This document shows positions 49,394-61,915 of a stretch of 64,000 bases of DNA, one piece after another; position 1 is the stretch's first letter; each line of letters starts with the position of its first letter. Made by a program: the position numbers and the translations under genes. This stretch comes from Diadophis punctatus similis (Eukaryota; Chordata; Lepidosauria; Squamata; Dipsadidae), in contig JALIGW010000005.1 in NCBI GenBank assembly GCA_023053685.1, positions 31,462,480-31,526,479 of the forward strand. Direction: 5' to 3'. Below the pieces are notes generated by a model. The model was not told where the DNA came from. It ran no database searches and saw only the letters and a program-made list of their open reading frames with translations.

Positions 49394-52300
49394 GTAGGAG
49401 TGGCATTGTGTGTCTTGGTGTCTTGTCCGAGTGTAGACTGTAGTAGCCTTTGTAACCCTTTGTTTTTGTCTCCATTGCTGCATGCTATTCAGTTGTTTTG
49501 AACTTGGGATATACCCTGAACTGCTTTGAGATCCAGACTTGTTTAATTTGGGAACAATTAGAAAATGCTGGATATGGGGAGATTTTCAGTTATAAAATTG
49601 ATATTTCTCCAAATAATAACATTGAGGAAACAGCGATACACAGTGGTTTAGTTTAGTGCAAGGCCCTAAAGTTTTTTTTCTTGTTTGTCTCAGAGTTATA
49701 CCATGTTGATATTGGCTAGTATTTTTTAACAAAGGACAAAATATAGGATGCAGTCCTAAGCATACGAAAGAAATTAAACATTATCAGCTTTTCTTATAAA
49801 TTTTCAAAAGAAAAAAGAAAACTTAAGAATAGCAAAAGGAAGAATTTACATGAACATCATCTCAATTTAAATTAATTATTAAATTAGCCTTATGTATATG
49901 CCCATATCTTACAGCGCAATTGATTGGTTTGCATAATCCTAGAAAAAAAATAGGAAATTAACTATACATAGTGGTATAAAGAGACAAAACATCAAAATAG
50001 GCCTCTGCTGAAAATCCCATGGCAACAGAATGCTTTATCAATATCGAAATGGAGGTAAGTTCTTCATACCTTTGTATAATTGAAAAAAAGGGATATCCTT
50101 TATTCTTATGGTATTAGTCTTTTTGTTATCATTGGTACGTGCAATGTTTTGTTTGTCTTCTGATTAGTAACCCCACAATTGGTACATAATTTAAAAAGAA
50201 TAGGAGTTTTTCAATAAAAACCCTCAAATGAATAGGGAGATACCATTTTCTAAAAGGGAGCTACTGTAAGTGCCCAGTCACACCCAATGATTCAGTTTGG
50301 AACTTGAACACTTCCTCTCCACAGGACTTAGTACTTTCTGTGATTTGTCATTCTCAGACATAGATGTGACATGTAGATACCAAAATACCTTTCCACTTAG
50401 TTTTGATGTGTTGATATTCTAAATATGTTTAATTCCCTGTACCTTTGTATACTTAATTTAGTATAACCTAAATTAAGTATTTATTAACTATTTATAAATT
50501 ATATTTTAGGCATATTATTTAAATGTCAGTTAAATAGAAAAGATTCCTGAAGTACTCAGGACTGTCTTGGTCAGCATGTTGCTTTTCTCATTATTCCAGT
50601 AATCCCTAAAACAGGTTGGCATAACTATGGAGCACCCGTAGCACATGGAGAAGTGATCAGTTTTCTGATATTTCCCATTTCTCACTTTTCACTGCAACTT
50701 TTGTTGCCCTTTCACTTAGAACTGCTGTCCCTTTGTGAGAAAGTTAGCACAGCTATAAAACCATGGGTCACTTTAGTTACTTTAGCCATGCATAGACCTG
50801 ATATGTAATATGTGGAGATTGTACTCCAAAAGGTTAGCAGAATAGGACAAAAAGATGGACTGTGTGCAATTCAAATTAACAAAATTAATTAAGTATATTT
50901 AGTGTTTTCCAGTCAATGTTTAGAAGGGTCAGAAGGCTGTACCCAAAGCTCTGGAAAACCATATAAACCTGGAGCTCATGGCATGGATTATGCCTTAAAA
51001 TGATAGTATATCATGGTGTGGTGTGGGAGGGTTTTAGGATACAAATGGAATTAACCTTTTTTATTACATCTTGGATATTCCCTACTCCAATAGTTTTCTT
51101 CACACTATGGATCTCTCTTTCAAGAATGCACATCTCAGAATATTGGAGTCAAAAACCCAAACAAACCCTACAGCCAATGGTTCTAGTAATACAGCCTAAT
51201 TTTCAATCTTGTGTACATTTAATCTGGCTGTTACAATACCATACAATATCCATTGCTGATACTGGGAATGTTTTTCGAGACTGTCATAGTAGAACAAAAA
51301 GTATTGTTTTGGAGGAATAAAATTATTTGCTAGCATATAATAGAATAACAGAATTGGAAGGGACCTTGGAAGTTTTCTAGTCCAACCCCTGATCAAGCAG
51401 GAAACCCTCTATCATTTCAGATAAATGGTTGGCCAATCTTTTCTTAAAAACTTCCAGTGTTGGAGCATTCACAACTTCTGGAGGCAAGTCGTTCCACTGA
51501 TTAATTGTTCTGTTAGGAAAATTCTCCTTAGTTCTAGGTTGATTCTCTCCTTGATTAGTTTCCATGCATTATTTCAATGGATTTGGAAGTGAGAAATGTC
51601 AGTCCCTTTAGGGACATTTGCTGTTAAATATGTCAAAAATATCTTTTCTAGTGATTACTATATGATTCTTTCAACACAGAAATAGAGCAACTTGCAACAG
51701 AATATTTAACTTCACAATCATCAACGTCCAGTGCACACTTAGGGTTCTCCAAATCTGACTATGTGATTCTGAGCCAAACTACTGCTTAACCCAACCTCCC
51801 TTGAGGGTTGTTGTGGGGGGGGGGGGATGGAAGAAAGAGTGCTATGCTAGCTCCCATGAGCCCTTATAAGAAAATTAGGAATCTTATAAATAAAAGAATA
51901 AATAAGATTGTGGCATTGCTTAGCAAAGAAAAAAGATGTAACCTGATAAGGAGAAATCATTTTAAAATCTCTGGAATGAACACGGCATTTAATGATTGCT
52001 CTTAATAGTAGCTGTTAACACATTTTTTTTTCCATTTCCAAGTTTTGGATTGGCCGTGTTAATTAATTTGCAACAAACTGTCTAATATAAGAGTGATGTA
52101 CCATATAATGCATATTTTGTAAATACCCACTTTCAGCTCTCTATAGTCATAGGCATACTTAGAAATAAGCTACATTGAACACAGTGGTGCTTACTTCTGT
52201 GTAAGTGTGTATAAGAATGATAAGGAATGGACTCAATAGCATTCCCATTTTTCTCTGGCTTGTGACTAAACATAGATGCGATAATTTCTTAACCCAAAAA

Positions 52301-53081
52301 TGATTCTGGTTTTAGAGCATATTTTCTAAGAATCCTCTCTTAACAGCAATTATTGGCATTCTTGTTTTTCTATATTTCAGCAGAATATGGGGTTTTCCTT
52401 TTATAGCCAAACTCATTTTTTAAATTCCTATTTAAAACTATTAGAATTTGGAGCTTTGAAAATACTGATTTGCCATAAAATTCCCCGAAAAGGTGCATAA
52501 CTATTTTGAAATATAAGCTGGTTTCAGACCCAGACTAAGTAACATGGCAAAAACATTTTCTGAAGTGCCATACAGCGTTGAAGAAAATAACTCTAGTTCA
52601 AAAGAAAACTTCAGAAGTAAGAGATTTTATATAAATGCACATCGTTAATGTCTGTGGTTGGAGAGCAAATGGAGCTTCTTTGGCCAGTTTTCCCAGTTGA
52701 TATGGTGAGCTATGTTCTCTGCAAATTATTCTCGTCTCCAAACAAGGCACCATCATTAATTTCCCTTGAAATGTTTATCCCACCAACTACCCACTAAAAT
52801 ACAAACAGAAAGGCTTACACTCAGGGACATTCCATGTGGCCAGTCGTGTGTCAAAATTTCTTATCATGTGTCTGTGATATTTTTCTACATTCGTGTGAAT
52901 TTTGGTTTCTTTCATAAGACATTTAGCAGTTTTGTGTCATGGTTTTTCAGTTCATGTGCTAAGTCCTTGATTTGGAACATCCATTAATTTTATGTTTGCT
53001 TTTTTTCCTCTTCCCTGTGTAATAATTGAAAATGTAAAATTGTTCATATTTTTCTGCTTTTTATTTTTATATTTTTTACAG
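49394..53081 (+). other. ABLIM1: 3.7-kb intron
   Basis: A CR1 tail lies at 51340-51570 and a G-run at 51814-51826. Otherwise it is AT-rich and I see nothing to name. Confidence 0.65.
51340..51570 (-). mobile_element. CR1 LINE, C-terminal end of ORF2 and 3' region
   Basis: The minus strand encodes NFPNRTINQWNDLPPEVV followed by TLEVFKKRLANHL (51420-51520). This is the hallmark C-terminus of CR1-type ORF2 (an RVI-xW-N-LP-EVV pattern). The 3' region (reverse of agaattggaagggaccttgg) follows at 51349-51410. The element is severely 5'-truncated. Confidence 0.85.
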
Positions 53082-53129
53082 ATCAAGGGATCAATATGTA
53101 TAGAAAACCACCCATCTACAAACAGCATG
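53082..53129 (+). CDS. ABLIM1: ABLIM1 exon DQGINMYRKPPIYKQH
   Basis: This 48-nt exon is phase 1 at both ends, with the acceptor tatttttatattttttacag and the donor GTAAAC at 53130. It reads DQGINMYRKPPIYKQH, with the first Asp made from a split codon and the last base beginning an Ala codon. YRKPPIY is a conserved motif of all ABLIM proteins and carries two tyrosines around a PP pair. The single difference from the mammalian form I recall is Met for Ile. Introns of 3.7 kb and 5.9 kb flank it. Confidence 0.93.
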
Positions 53130-55931
53130 GTAAACTTTATTCTTTCTGTCTTCAAAATGGGATAATCAAATGATTGAATACTTACATGAACAATAAATTT
53201 CTTTTGTACGTAATGTTACATACAACACTAATTGATTTTTGCTTACTTTTAAAGTTAATATATTTTTCTTTTTTATTTTCTTTCTTTGTGTTGAGGTAAA
53301 TAAATTAGATTTAAATGATGTAGGTTACATAATATGCCTCTCTGTTTTAGCTTGCCATTTACTACAGCAGATGAATTCATTATCATTATTTCTTTACACA
53401 GGACCCCCTTTGACATAAAAATGTACGTTGGTGTTCATTTCAATATTTCAAACTGGCTTTATTTTTTTTAAATGATAATATAAGAGGTTGTTTTTAAACC
53501 AATCCCAGAAACTGAAAATGCCTGATTTCCACAATAAAATCTGTGTAGCAGGCATATGGTTGACAATGAGTGACCTACAATCAGTTATTAAGCTCGGTGG
53601 TTAAACAGAACCAAACTTGGTCCAACAATTTGATCTCTATGTTAGCTTGATTTTTGTATTTCTAGAAATGGTTATGGCCAGTTAATAATATTTGAAGGGA
53701 TAATCTCAGCCAAAACCTAAAATGTTACAGGCTAATTCGGAAGTGTTTACTACACACACATTTCCTTGCTATTGGAGTTTTTATTGCTGTATTTCTAATG
53801 ACATTTTTGTTTCATTTAAATTTATTTTATTGCCACCCATTCCTGAAGGTTTTTGACCCCAAGTATCACATTTGTTGCCAGTTTGGAGACCACATGGACC
53901 AATTATCTTAAAAAGACATAAGGGTGTCTGGTTGTGGTTCTCCTTTCTGAACTCTCATCTCTTAACTTCACCTGGTTAAACAGACTACCTGAGAAAACAA
54001 ACTAGTTCAAACAGACCTTGAACTAGTTTCCGAACCATTCCTCTGATTTGAGGGAGTATATTGCAATGGAAGAAGTGTTGGCAAAATGACCAATTCTCGG
54101 CCAGATTTGTTCTCTACTGTCCCTACTGTGTCTTGCTGTGCTTGACCTAACTTAAAGTGTAACTAATAAGAATCTCTGCTAAGTTGAAACCAAGCACCAA
54201 CTCACAAAAGGCAGTATATTTGTACATATGCCAAGTATAGGAATAGCTACAGTATATACAACAGGATATGCTTATAAGAAATAAACAAAAAGAGTAATTC
54301 AATGAAGGATTTCTCATGCTTTTCTATTAGAAAAAATAATATATTTTTATTAGAAAATCACATGCAATAGAAAACCTAAAATACCTAATCTAGCTTTATT
54401 CTAAGTAAATGAAAGAAAGATATAGCCACCTAACCCACAAGGAGCCTGGTATGATACCATACCTAATATGGTATTCCATTACCAGAATTGAGAGAGAGAG
54501 AGAACAAAAATGAGAGTCCTGGGAATATCGGTCTAATCAGTTATAGGCATGGTATTTAATGCCCAAAAGGAAATGAGCAATATAAAGTTTTATGTAAAGA
54601 TTAAAGGCAAATCAAATTCCTCGAAAAATGAAGACCCACCCCCAAGAAAATAGAATACAACAAGATTTGTTTGCTTGAGTGCAAATATTGATCATTATGT
54701 TGCATTTATATTACAGTGTCATATTATTTAAAAATTTTAACCTTGTCATTTCACCTTTTTTAAATGTTATTTTTATTTCTTTATGGTTTTATTGTATCAT
54801 CTCATCTCCCATTTACTTGTGAATATTTTACCACTGAACTCATCCATTTCAATATGTAAGTATTGTTTGAAATCATGCCTTTGTAGTGTCAAACAATGAG
54901 CCAAGGTAGCTGTTTTTTATCCATTAGAACTAGATTGGACTGTAGCTCTCAAAGTAGCTCTGGGTGCATGGCACACATGAAACCTAGAAGGGAAGGAGTA
55001 AAAACATGCTGGCAATTCATGTTTCAGGTTCATCATTTAGCACATCATGGCTGCCAAGAAATGGAAGTAGAAGTCTTGATGTTCCAGAAGTCAAGATTCC
55101 AGAACAACCAGGAATTTTGTTTCTCTTGCAATACAGGCTTTCTTCTTTGCAGCCATTTCAACAAATATGCAAATGGTCAGCAACATGCACAATCGAAGCA
55201 TAGTTGGGCTTTGAAGACAGAGTTCAGTGGAAAAAAATAATTATTCACTAACAAGAAAACAACACTCCCACAATCCTATACAATAATGCTCATTTTAACT
55301 CATTTTTTTGAAGAAGTCTTAATTTTTCACGGATGGTTGGGGGAAAAGTTGTAGAAGTCCAGCAGAGTTGCAGACGCCATATTTTGAATTGATTGCTATC
55401 ATTGCCATTTTGCATGTTTTTAAAAGTCCATTTATTTAATTGCCTTGGATATGAATCTCTGTAATGAGAAGGGACTGGTCATATTTTAAAAGTGTCTGAT
55501 AGAAAGACTAGGCAAAGCTTCCCATCCTCTTGTTAAAGCTTGTTTAAAAAGCATAGCATTGAAGTGGCACTTTTTTTTTGCAAAGGATTAAAAAGCTTTA
55601 TTTACGTTAACAGACGTACTAACTATTGTTTTAATTAGTATAATATGTTCAAGTGCTACAAATAATTTCTGATGCAAGTATGCCTCTAGAGATCTTGCTT
55701 ACATGTTCAAAAAAGGTTTCTGTGTTTTAAATCTCTGACATCTGAAAATATGTTGATTTATCATTTTTTAAATCCCGTTTGTTCCCATATGATGGAACTA
55801 TTCTATTTTTAGTTTTGTTTGCTCAGATGCTTTTTATCTTTTTTTCTCCACATACTTCTTGCATATTACAATTAACAAGTATTAAAAGATTGATTAAACT
55901 TTTAGCATTTTTTTCAATTTTGTGAATATAT

Positions 55932-56553
55932 CAGGTAGTCCTCAACTTATGACCACAATTAGGAACTTAGGTCGCTAAGAAATGCAGTCATTATATGATT
56001 CACACCTGATTTTATTACCTTATTTTCCATAGCTGTTAAGCAAATAACAGTTTTTGTTAAGCAAAAAACCGAAGTCATTAAGCAAATTTGGCTTTTCCCA
56101 TTGACTTTGCTTGTTCGAAGCCTCCTGTGAAGGTCACAAATCCCATGATCCTGGGATACTGTAAATACATGCAGTTGCTAAGTGCCCGAATTTTGATTGT
56201 GTAAGTACGGAGACACTGCAGTGGTTGTTAGTATAACAACCAGTTCAGGGGCGGGTTGCTCTCTTATCTCGCTACCGGAGCTCTGCGCGCGCATCGCCAC
56301 ATTTGGTGCGTGCACTCGCTATAACCCCCCCCCACACGATTTTGCTTCCGCGCATGCGCCGAAGCAAAAAAGCCCAAAAATACAGTACCGGAGCAGTGGC
56401 GCTCAAATAGCGCCATCTGCTGGCCGCTACCGGTACTGTAGAGTGGGCCACACCGGTAGGAATTCACCACTGGACCAGTTGTAAGCCATCTTTTCTAGTA
56501 CTGTCATAACTTAACAGCCATTAAACAAATTGCCATAAGTTGAGCACTACCTG
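55932..56553. mobile_element. Tigger-like MITE interrupted by a hAT MITE
   Basis: The left end CAGGTAGTCCTCAACTTATGAC and the right end taagttgagcactacctg-TA belong to one copy. The family sequence stops at 56245 and resumes at 56481 after the hAT element. This shows that the hAT family was active after the Tigger-like family. Confidence 0.8.
56246..56472. mobile_element. hAT MITE nested in a Tigger-like MITE
   Basis: The left end CAGGGGCGGGTTGCTC and the right end GTAGGAATTCACCACTG have flanks aaccagtt (56238-56245) and gaccagtt (56473-56480), 7 of 8 identical. The interior 'gctaccggagc' and 'cgctaccggtactgta' are family features. Confidence 0.85.
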
Positions 56554-56960
56554 TATAGCAACAACAATATGCTGACCTTACCACAATTGAGGTTCATCTC
56601 ATGGTGATGCTCCCTTATAGATAGTCACAGCCCAACTTCAGCTTAATGTATTGCTTCTAAATAGTTCAATAGATTTTGAATGATATTTGTGTTATTTGAA
56701 TGAATCCTGAGATATAAAAAGTTAAAATTAAAATACATAGGCAAATGCTGATATAAATTCTAAAAGTTCTCAGCAAAATAAATGAAATTCATTATTTTTC
56801 AGTTATGTATCTATAGTTCCGGATTTATCAGCAAATGTTTATTAATTAGTTGATCAGGAAATGACATAGAAAGGTTGAATATACTGTTATATTCCCTACA
56901 CACAGGAAAAATGCTGTTATTGACATTATTATTATTATACTAAAAAGCTGTATGTAGAGA

Positions 56961-57044
56961 TTCTGTTATTCCAGTAAACTTACATATTGCCAACCATTCA
57001 ACCATTCTGTTATTCCAGTAAACTTACATATTGCCAACCATTCA
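56961..57044. repeat. 44-bp tandem duplication
   Basis: A 40-bp block (beginning ttctgttattccagtaaact) occurs at 56961 and again at 57005 without mismatch, giving a period of 44 bp. Confidence 0.9.
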
Positions 57045-57193
57045 AAAGCTGTATACAGACCTAGCATTATATATATAATTGGACTGAAAATAGACAATTT
57101 TCTCTACTGGACTCCGCTTATCTACTTTTCTGAATTCGTTGGAGTTGTTAGCTCTACACATTGTAAATTGCCACTATTTTAAATGTGCCTTTA

Positions 57194-57830
57194 CAGGTAG
57201 TCCTTGACTTACGACTGCAGTTGGAATTAGAATTTCAATTGCTAAATGACATGATCATTAAGCAAGTTATCATGTGACCATACCCAATTTTCTGACCATT
57301 TTTACCATGGTTGTTAAGTGAACCACTGTGGTCATTACACAAATCAAATGGTCATTACATGGTCAGGTCATTGTTAAGTGAATCCAATTTTCCCCATTGA
57401 GTTTATTTCTTGGAAGCCAACTGGTCACAAATAGCAATCACGTGAATAAAGAACACTTCAACTGTTGTAAATACGAGCTAGTAAATGTGACCATGGGAAT
57501 AGTGCAGTGACTGAAACTTCAAGAAGGGATGGTCAGTCACTTTCAGTGCCATCATAACATCAAACTGCTTTTTCCTGAATGGTCAGAAGTCAGTGTCTAA
57601 GGAGATTCTCAGTCATCCAGGTCATGGTTGTCCCAAAGGTGCTTTTTCAAGAGGCAGCTGGACTTTCTGGTTTTTTTCCTGGAAGACATTTCGCTTCTGA
57701 TCCAAGAAGCTTCTTCAGAGCTGAAGAAGCTTCCTGGATCAGAAGCGAAACATCTTCAAGGGAAAATAACAGAAAGCCCAGGTGCCACTTGAAAAAGCAA
57801 CTTTGAGTCAAAAGTCAAGGACTACCTGCA
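57194..57830. mobile_element. Tigger-like MITE with a nested palindromic repeat
   Basis: The left end CAGGTAGTCCTTGACTTACGAC follows TA. The right end is aagtcaaggactacctg. The 57594-57804 sequence interrupts the copy just before its right terminal repeat. Confidence 0.7.
57594..57804. repeat. Palindromic interspersed repeat with hammerhead-like cores
   Basis: The arms 57632-57718 and 57721-57804 are imperfect inverted copies (aaaggtgctttttcaagagg; ggaagacatttcgcttctga). At the centre, CTGAAGA + gcttc...gaagc stem + GAAAC (57721-57751) has the order of a hammerhead ribozyme core, and its mirror lies on the other strand. Fragments of the same repeat occur at 27751 and 40440. The similarity may reflect a Penelope-like origin, which is an inference. 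Confidence 0.6.
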
Positions 57831-58219
57831 TTATTGTACAGTGATGTGTGGAAACTTCAGCTGAAATGGAGAGGAGAAGTTAAGAGATTAGCTAGCCTGG
57901 AATTCCTGAAGCAGAGGAAGTGGTGGACAATGACTCTTCCTAAACCCTGGAGAATTTATCTAGTTCTGTAGAGTGCAGATAATCTGGCAAGATTCTTGTA
58001 AATAGGTGAGTGGTAATAAACATACCACTCTGATCAACTGTCAGTGTCCCTATGGTTTCTAGTGCCTGACAGGTAACTATATTTTAAATAGGGCAATAGG
58101 GAAGATTGAAATCACAACTGGGCAAACTTTCTCTATTTTGTTAAGAACTACATTCCCCCATGGGTAATTTGTCAAGAGCCTAATTCTGCCAGGGACTCCA
58201 CTTTGTCCCTGTACTTACA

Positions 58220-58220
58220 T

Positions 58221-58291
<71 letters not shown>

Positions 58292-58293
58292 TT
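58220..58293. repeat. (TTTA)n microsatellite
   Basis: About 18 TTTA units end at ttttgtcaacacg. Confidence 0.97.
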
Positions 58294-58420
58294 TTGTCAA
58301 CACGTGTACAAGATAACAGGTATGATATGAACATAAACAAAAGCAAAGTATGTATAGGTAAATTTAGACAATAGGACTGAAGGACAGGGACGGTAGGCAC
58401 GATGGTGTCTTATTGTTCAG

Positions 58421-58421
<1 letters not shown>

Positions 58422-58517
<96 letters not shown>

Positions 58518-58520
58518 TTT
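58422..58520. repeat. (ATT)n microsatellite
   Basis: More than 30 ATT units occur, giving poly-Tyr, poly-Leu and poly-Asn false frames. It ends about 470 bp before the exon at 58987. Confidence 0.97.
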
Positions 58521-58986
58521 ATTATTATTTTATTCAGATTATTATTATTCAGATTTTTCTGCCCTACATGGTATTGTGAATGGCTAGTTTGTTTCTTCAA
58601 AAGAATATTTTATTTAAATAAATAAACATATTTTATGAATGAAACAAAACATGAGGGACAAGCAAGACTTATGGCAGAATCAGCTTTTGAATTATGGACC
58701 TCATTTACATTGAGTAGGAGGGAATGAGGCTCAGTCCAGGAGAGAAATGCCCCTTTAGTTCTTGTGTTAATGCTTTATTTGTATGCACCATATAATTGAA
58801 GTTCTCAGGAATGTCAGGAATTTACATATTACGGAAATTGGGTCTTTATCTGTTACTAAAAGAGAATGTGAAAAATATTATTTTAAGAGAATTTGGAATA
58901 TAATAGAATGATAGCACTAATCTAGGCCATAACAAAGCAATTTAATTGGCTAGTTTTAAGTTCCCCTAATTACCGTCTAGATGCAG

Positions 58987-59127
58987 CTGCTCTGGCAGCC
59001 CAGAACAAGCCTTTCGATGATATCATCAAGTCTTCCAAGTTCCCAGCAGCCCATGCTCCAGCACCCAACGAGATTCCAAAGATTGAGACAGAATACTGGC
59101 CAGGTCCTCCCTCACTTGCGGCTGTAG
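58987..59127 (+). CDS. ABLIM1: ABLIM1 exon ALAAQNKPFDDIIKSSKFP to WPGPPSLAAV
   Basis: This 141-nt exon is phase 1 at both ends, with the acceptor attaccgtctagatgcag and the donor GTATGA at 59128. It encodes AALAAQNKPFDDIIKSSK, then FPAAHAPAPNEIPKIETE, then YWPGPPSLAAV. It matches the ABLIM1 region with IIKFSKFPAAQAPDPSETPK and WPGPPS, with moderate divergence in the Ala/Pro-rich middle. A TAG lies just upstream of the chosen acceptor, in the sequence ctagatgcag. Starting at that earlier AG would add ATGCAG and change the phase, so 58987 is preferred. About 460 bp upstream are two long microsatellites. Confidence 0.92.
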   Translation: MLWQPRTSLSMISSSLPSSQQPMLQHPTRFQRLRQNTGQVLPHLRL

Positions 59128-60384
59128 GTATGAAACAAGTGATGTGGGTGAAAACCCATGCACAGCTTCCTGCTATCCATAAGTACATTGAGGCTGCTAT
59201 GAATGCTGCAAAGCTTCTGATGAGGGCGTTGAACTTTTTTGCACTGACTGCTTGATCTCTTAGGAGAGTTATGCTGAGTATCTAATTAATATTGGGGTTG
59301 TGGGGGGGAAGTGTTACAAACTTTATAGGATTTGATGGCATCAGAATTACCTGTGGGGATCTCAGCCCCAAAGTGTACATCACAGAGGAGGAGATGCTTC
59401 AAGAATCTTCTCACTAGAAGTCCCTTTCTCTGGATGGATTCCCCAGAATCTTTAAGGGTTTTAGCACAGAAGTTAAAACAAAACAAAACAAAAAAACGAA
59501 GGTACTACCAAAGTGTGTATAGTGCTCCTTGGTTACAACTGTTCATCAGAGTTGGGATTTGGTACCAACATTTACTAATTCCTTTACTTGTCTGACTCAC
59601 CTACTTGCTTTCTCCTGGCATATACAGATATTATTCCCTAAGGATACTCACAGAGTGAAGCAGCCAGGTCAGCTTACAAATGCATTATACCTTCTCATGC
59701 ATTGTTCTGTTCACCTTCTGCTTCATTCAAGCAAGCAAGCAAGCAAGCAATGATCAGCCATGAGCTATGAATGTTGACATTGGAAGACAGAATTCAGTGA
59801 ATTCCTTAACCCATTTTGTTGCCTTCAGAAAAGCCGGCCTACTGCCAATATTGAAGTACAAGTCCACGGCCAGTCCAGCCCTCTTCTGTTCTTTGAATGG
59901 GTGTGCGGTGTAGTCATTGCCACATGTTAAAACCAGGCTCTTTTGGCTTGTTGTTGGATAGCATGAATAATAGCAAAGCTTATATGGCCCCATTGCATCA
60001 TTTTTGTGCTTTAAAGTTATTTTTTCCATTCTGTGTTTCATTTTTCTAAGTATTATTTTTAGACCCCATGTATTCCATGACACGTTTAAGTTTGATCACT
60101 CAGAGTTGATTCCTACCTTTATAACCAAAAATAATTCACATTGAGATTAAGGAATTCAAAATGAGGTTATTTTGATGGACCAAATTCATTGTTTCTTCTG
60201 CTAGAATTAAATATCAGCTTCATGCTAGAAAAAGATAACATTTAGTGACATTTTACTTTCATAGTATTTATTATAAATCTGAATATTTAAATATGGGTTA
60301 GGGCATTATACTATAACTGAGGACAGAAATATTACATAGAGCTGATTTTTCTTCTTCTTATCAATTGTGTTCAGTTCTTGGAGA

Positions 60385-60560
60385 CTGACAGTTTTCTTGG
60401 CAAGATTTTTGAGAAGCGATTTGCCATTGCTTCCTTCCTAGGGCTGAGAGAAAATGACTGGCTCAAGGTCACCGAGCTGGCTTTATATATAAGGCAGAAT
60501 CAGAACTCACAGTGTCCCAGTTTCTAATCTGATGCCTTAATCACTACACCAGACTGAGTT
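60385..60560 (-). mobile_element. tRNA-derived SINE, MIR/CORE-like
   Basis: This minus-strand copy closely parallels 2010-2180: 'ttttcttggcaagattt', 'gatttgccattgcttcctt', 'tggctcaaggtcacc', and the tRNA-like head (reverse of gatgccttaatcactacacc). Confidence 0.65.
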
Positions 60561-60878
60561 TCAATACCATTTATTTATATTAGTTAAAATGATAAAGGAG
60601 TAGTACAGAGAGTAGTATCAAAATGATAAAGGGTGATTAAAAAGTATTATCTGCAGTGTGTAGTTTACCATTAGTTTGTCTCAGGATCAGATTTGGGATG
60701 TCACAAAAGCAAAGTATGTGCATAATTATTTAAATTACTATTTTTTAAAAGAATCCAAAGATGATAAAAAGCAAGTTGTAGAATTTTCCGCCTTTTATGT
60801 CACAGTAATTTGATTGAGTTTGAAATTAGAATAAGTTGAGACCAGTTGCTGCTCCGTGTCATATAGCACATTATACTG

Positions 60879-61224
60879 CAGTGATGGACCCAGTGCCCAA
60901 AGCATGCGCGCGAATGCACGTGCCCGCACCCAAACCCCCAAAATGCAAATCCGCGTGCGGCCCCCGTGCATGCACCCTGCGCATGCATACGTTGCCCCTG
61001 CACACTTCCTGTGAAAGTGCGCGCCTCCCTGCATGTGCGCACCCTCTGCACACACATGTGTGTGCGCGTCCCCGGACATGTGCAGCAGAGACCCGAAGAC
61101 CAGCTGGCTGGTGGGAGGCTCGTGTACATGCGCGGTGGAGTGAACTGGGGCGATGACTCGCTTGCCCACAGAGAGGGTGCTGCATGCCACCTCTGGCACG
61201 CGTACCATAGGTTCGCCATCACAG
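60879..61224. mobile_element. hAT MITE, exact 8-bp target-site duplication
   Basis: The left end CAGTGATGGACCCAGTGCCC and the right end CATAGGTTCGCCATCACAG are flanked by ttatactg at 60871-60878 and 61225-61232. The interior has many 'gcatgcgc' and 'tgtgcgc' motifs. Frames of 100-150 residues on both strands are compositional. Confidence 0.92.
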
Positions 61225-61915
61225 TTATACTGAATTGACCAACTTTGATCACAGTTCAGCATGTGAAGTTAGTACAGTTATCATGAAAGATTTTGTTAAA
61301 ATCATATATTGATTTTAATATAAGTAAAAGTAAGAGGAATTATATCAGCAACTTAAGGATTTATGGTTCTCAAAAAGAAAAGGAATAGGTTACTCTCTAA
61401 CCCCTCAGACTAATTTAGAATTTGAGACCAAACATATTTTAGTTCCTAAAATATTTTTAACAAAGCTATTAAAATAGGGTTTTTAATAAACAAAATAATA
61501 AAATACTGTGGGCCGAATTATGATTCTAATATTGGAAATACAGTGAGTAAATAGCTTTGACAAAAGTCTTCCTACAAGTCTGGCCTCCATTTTTCCTCAA
61601 CACATTCCCCTTACTTAACAAAATTGTCAATATTAATCAGAATGTTACTAATTATGTTTTATACTCTGTAAAACCTTCAGTACATAACATTATGCACTTA
61701 ATCATCAAAATGGTTTTATTTAATGTATTATTTAATTCAGAACCAGATTATCTTATTAACACTGTTTTGAGACAGAATTGGTGGATTATTTAGGTACTTA
61801 CTTAAGTATTTAGTTAATTTCTTCAACAATCAACTCAGAGGAAATAGGTTGATTATCACTCCTTATACCTATACTTGAAATAAGTAGTTCTTTTTACTGT
61901 GGCTTATGGAAGTAG

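Larger units (their letters stand above)
53130..58986 (+). other. ABLIM1: 5.9-kb intron with nested MITEs and microsatellites
   Basis: Named features are 55932-56553 with nested 56246-56472, the 44-bp tandem duplication (56961-57044), 57194-57830 with the nested palindrome, (TTTA)n and (ATT)n. The region 53200-55900 shows nothing identifiable; the 114-residue frame at 54896-55240 has no recognisable similarity. Confidence 0.7.
59128..61915 (+). other. ABLIM1: 2.8-kb intron
   Basis: It holds an (AAGC)n tract (59729-59749), a SINE (60385-60560) and a hAT MITE (60879-61224). The stretches 59200-60350 and 61250-61900 show nothing identifiable. Confidence 0.65.

Noticed and set aside
51377..51565. 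Host gene on the minus strand, 62 residues
   Set aside because: The peptide is the C-terminal end of CR1 ORF2 followed by the CR1 3' region.
54896..55240. 114-residue plus-strand frame
   Set aside because: It has no recognisable similarity, no splice context in phase with ABLIM1, and unremarkable base composition; it is probably chance.
58364..58625. Poly-Asn, poly-Tyr and poly-Leu proteins
   Set aside because: These are direct translations of the (ATT)n microsatellite.
60795..61262. 155- and 150-residue minus-strand frames
   Set aside because: They cover the hAT MITE at 60879-61224; His/Cys/Arg-rich peptides come from repeated gcatgcgc motifs.
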